From positions 13,615,730 through 13,679,729 of the forward strand of contig NW_024037059.1 of assembly GCF_015706575.1 (NCBI RefSeq): a DNA stretch of 64,000 bases. The letters are read 5' to 3'. Positions 38,001 through 39,815 of the stretch are shown here, piece after piece. Each line of letters opens with the position of its first letter. Within the stretch, counting starts at the first letter, position 1. This stretch comes from Patiria miniata (Eukaryota > Echinodermata > Asteroidea > Valvatida > Asterinidae). Both the position numbers and the translations under genes were made by a program. The notes under the pieces are model-generated. The model did not search any database. It saw only the letters and a list, made by a program, of their open reading frames with translations, and was not told the origin of the DNA.

Positions 38001-39775
38001 CAGTGAGTGTAATTAGAAATTGGGATTTTACGTACGTTTTATTATCAGTAAGTTAGTATGCTGGGCTGATATTCTACAAATATTTGTTAAAACTTCGTCA
38101 TTAAGCCATTTAAACTTTGCAATTCCCATGAATGAGGATTTTTACAATGTATTGCTATCATACAAAAATAATATAAGTGATGGCAATTCCAGAAAACTGA
38201 TAAAAGATGTCCAATAAGATTTCCCAAAACTTATATCTGCAACCTTATAAAAACAATGTCGATTTTCCCATCGAGTCCAAACATTAGTTTTAGGTAATTT
38301 TTAGGCTATTAAATATAAATTGGCCAACTTTACTATTTGTTTATAACGAGCCTGCGGCTCGACGGATCAATGGTTGAACACATGAACATGTTTGAAAGAC
38401 AGTTAACATGAAAGAAAATAGAATGCCGGTTGCTTAGAATATATGGGTTTCGAGAAGGCCTAGGCCTACATTGGCAAAATGTAAAGACAATATTTAACGT
38501 CTGATCTTTTTCAGTATCCTGCTTAATATATCAGGCACGTTGACTAAGCTTGATAAAGTCGCCTCTGATGGGTTACCAGCCTTGCAAGAAGCGTAAGTCA
38601 TTTAGTTGTTCTTAAAGTATAATCGATTGTAATAGTTTTATCATGCCCAAATGGTGCTTAGGAAAGTGATGTTTTTCGGTAACCAATTCGTACCGATTAA
38701 TGAGAGCATCAAACAGCGGCGGCGGAACGGTTTTCAAACTGGGGGGGGGGGGGGGGGGGGGGGGATCACCAAAAAGGGGCACTTGCTCAGAAAAAGGCAA
38801 CATCCGTCGGTGCAGCAGCGTATACAGCATTTAAATTGTTTGGCACATCCGTGCTGAAATGTCGACACGTTTTTTTGACCGGACACTTTGCCTCCGTGAA
38901 ATCAAATAGTGTGTGTGTGTTTGTACAAGCATTGCATTCACTGTGTGGACTTCCGACAAAAGATGTCCACATAAACCAGGTAGCAGCGACGTTGTGTGGA
39001 CTTGCCCACGTTCACACAAGGTTTTCCCTCTCTGGAAAACAGGTTTAGAGGCATTTTTGAGTTACGTTTATTTGTGGCAAAATGTGGCAAAGGGAATCAT
39101 AGAAAAAAATTTGGGTTGAAAGAGGTTTCACAGTTTGAGTAAAATGAGTTTTTTCACTGGATGTTCTTAACTACACGAAAACAAATGAATGTCTACTCCG
39201 CACTAGGTATGTAAAACAAACATGCCTGTGTGTGCGTGTTTATGGTGTAAATCGAGCACACACACGTGCAACATCATCGATGAATTGAGGACAGGAACCA
39301 AATCGAGGACGACCTCGATTAGAAAACGTGTACAAAACCAATGAGAGCTGTTGCAAACAAATTAGAGTATAAACAAAGGAAAAGGGAAGAGGAACAATAG
39401 GAAAATCCTCGATTTACACATTAAACAAACGTATGTGTGTGCGTGTGTGGGGGGGGGGGGGCTGGTACTATCTTCCGAAATAGGGGGCGCTCTTCAAAAC
39501 CGGCCATTATGCAAACTACGCATGATGTGCCCATTTTCAAGGCGCATTGTAAGGGTTTGGGGGCTTGGTTTTTATATTCCTCGTTCATATCACAACTCTT
39601 TATACCATTTTGGGAAATGGTAACTGAAAACAAATTATCCCAAATGTTATGGTCAGTTTTGTTTTCATCTCGAGGGGCCACATTTATGCTCGAAGGGGCA
39701 CATCGGATGTCCGCAAAAGGGGGACTTGGGTAAATCTAGGGGGCAAGTTTCCCGCCCCCCCAGCCCCCCCCCCCC

Positions 39776-39815
<40 letters not shown>
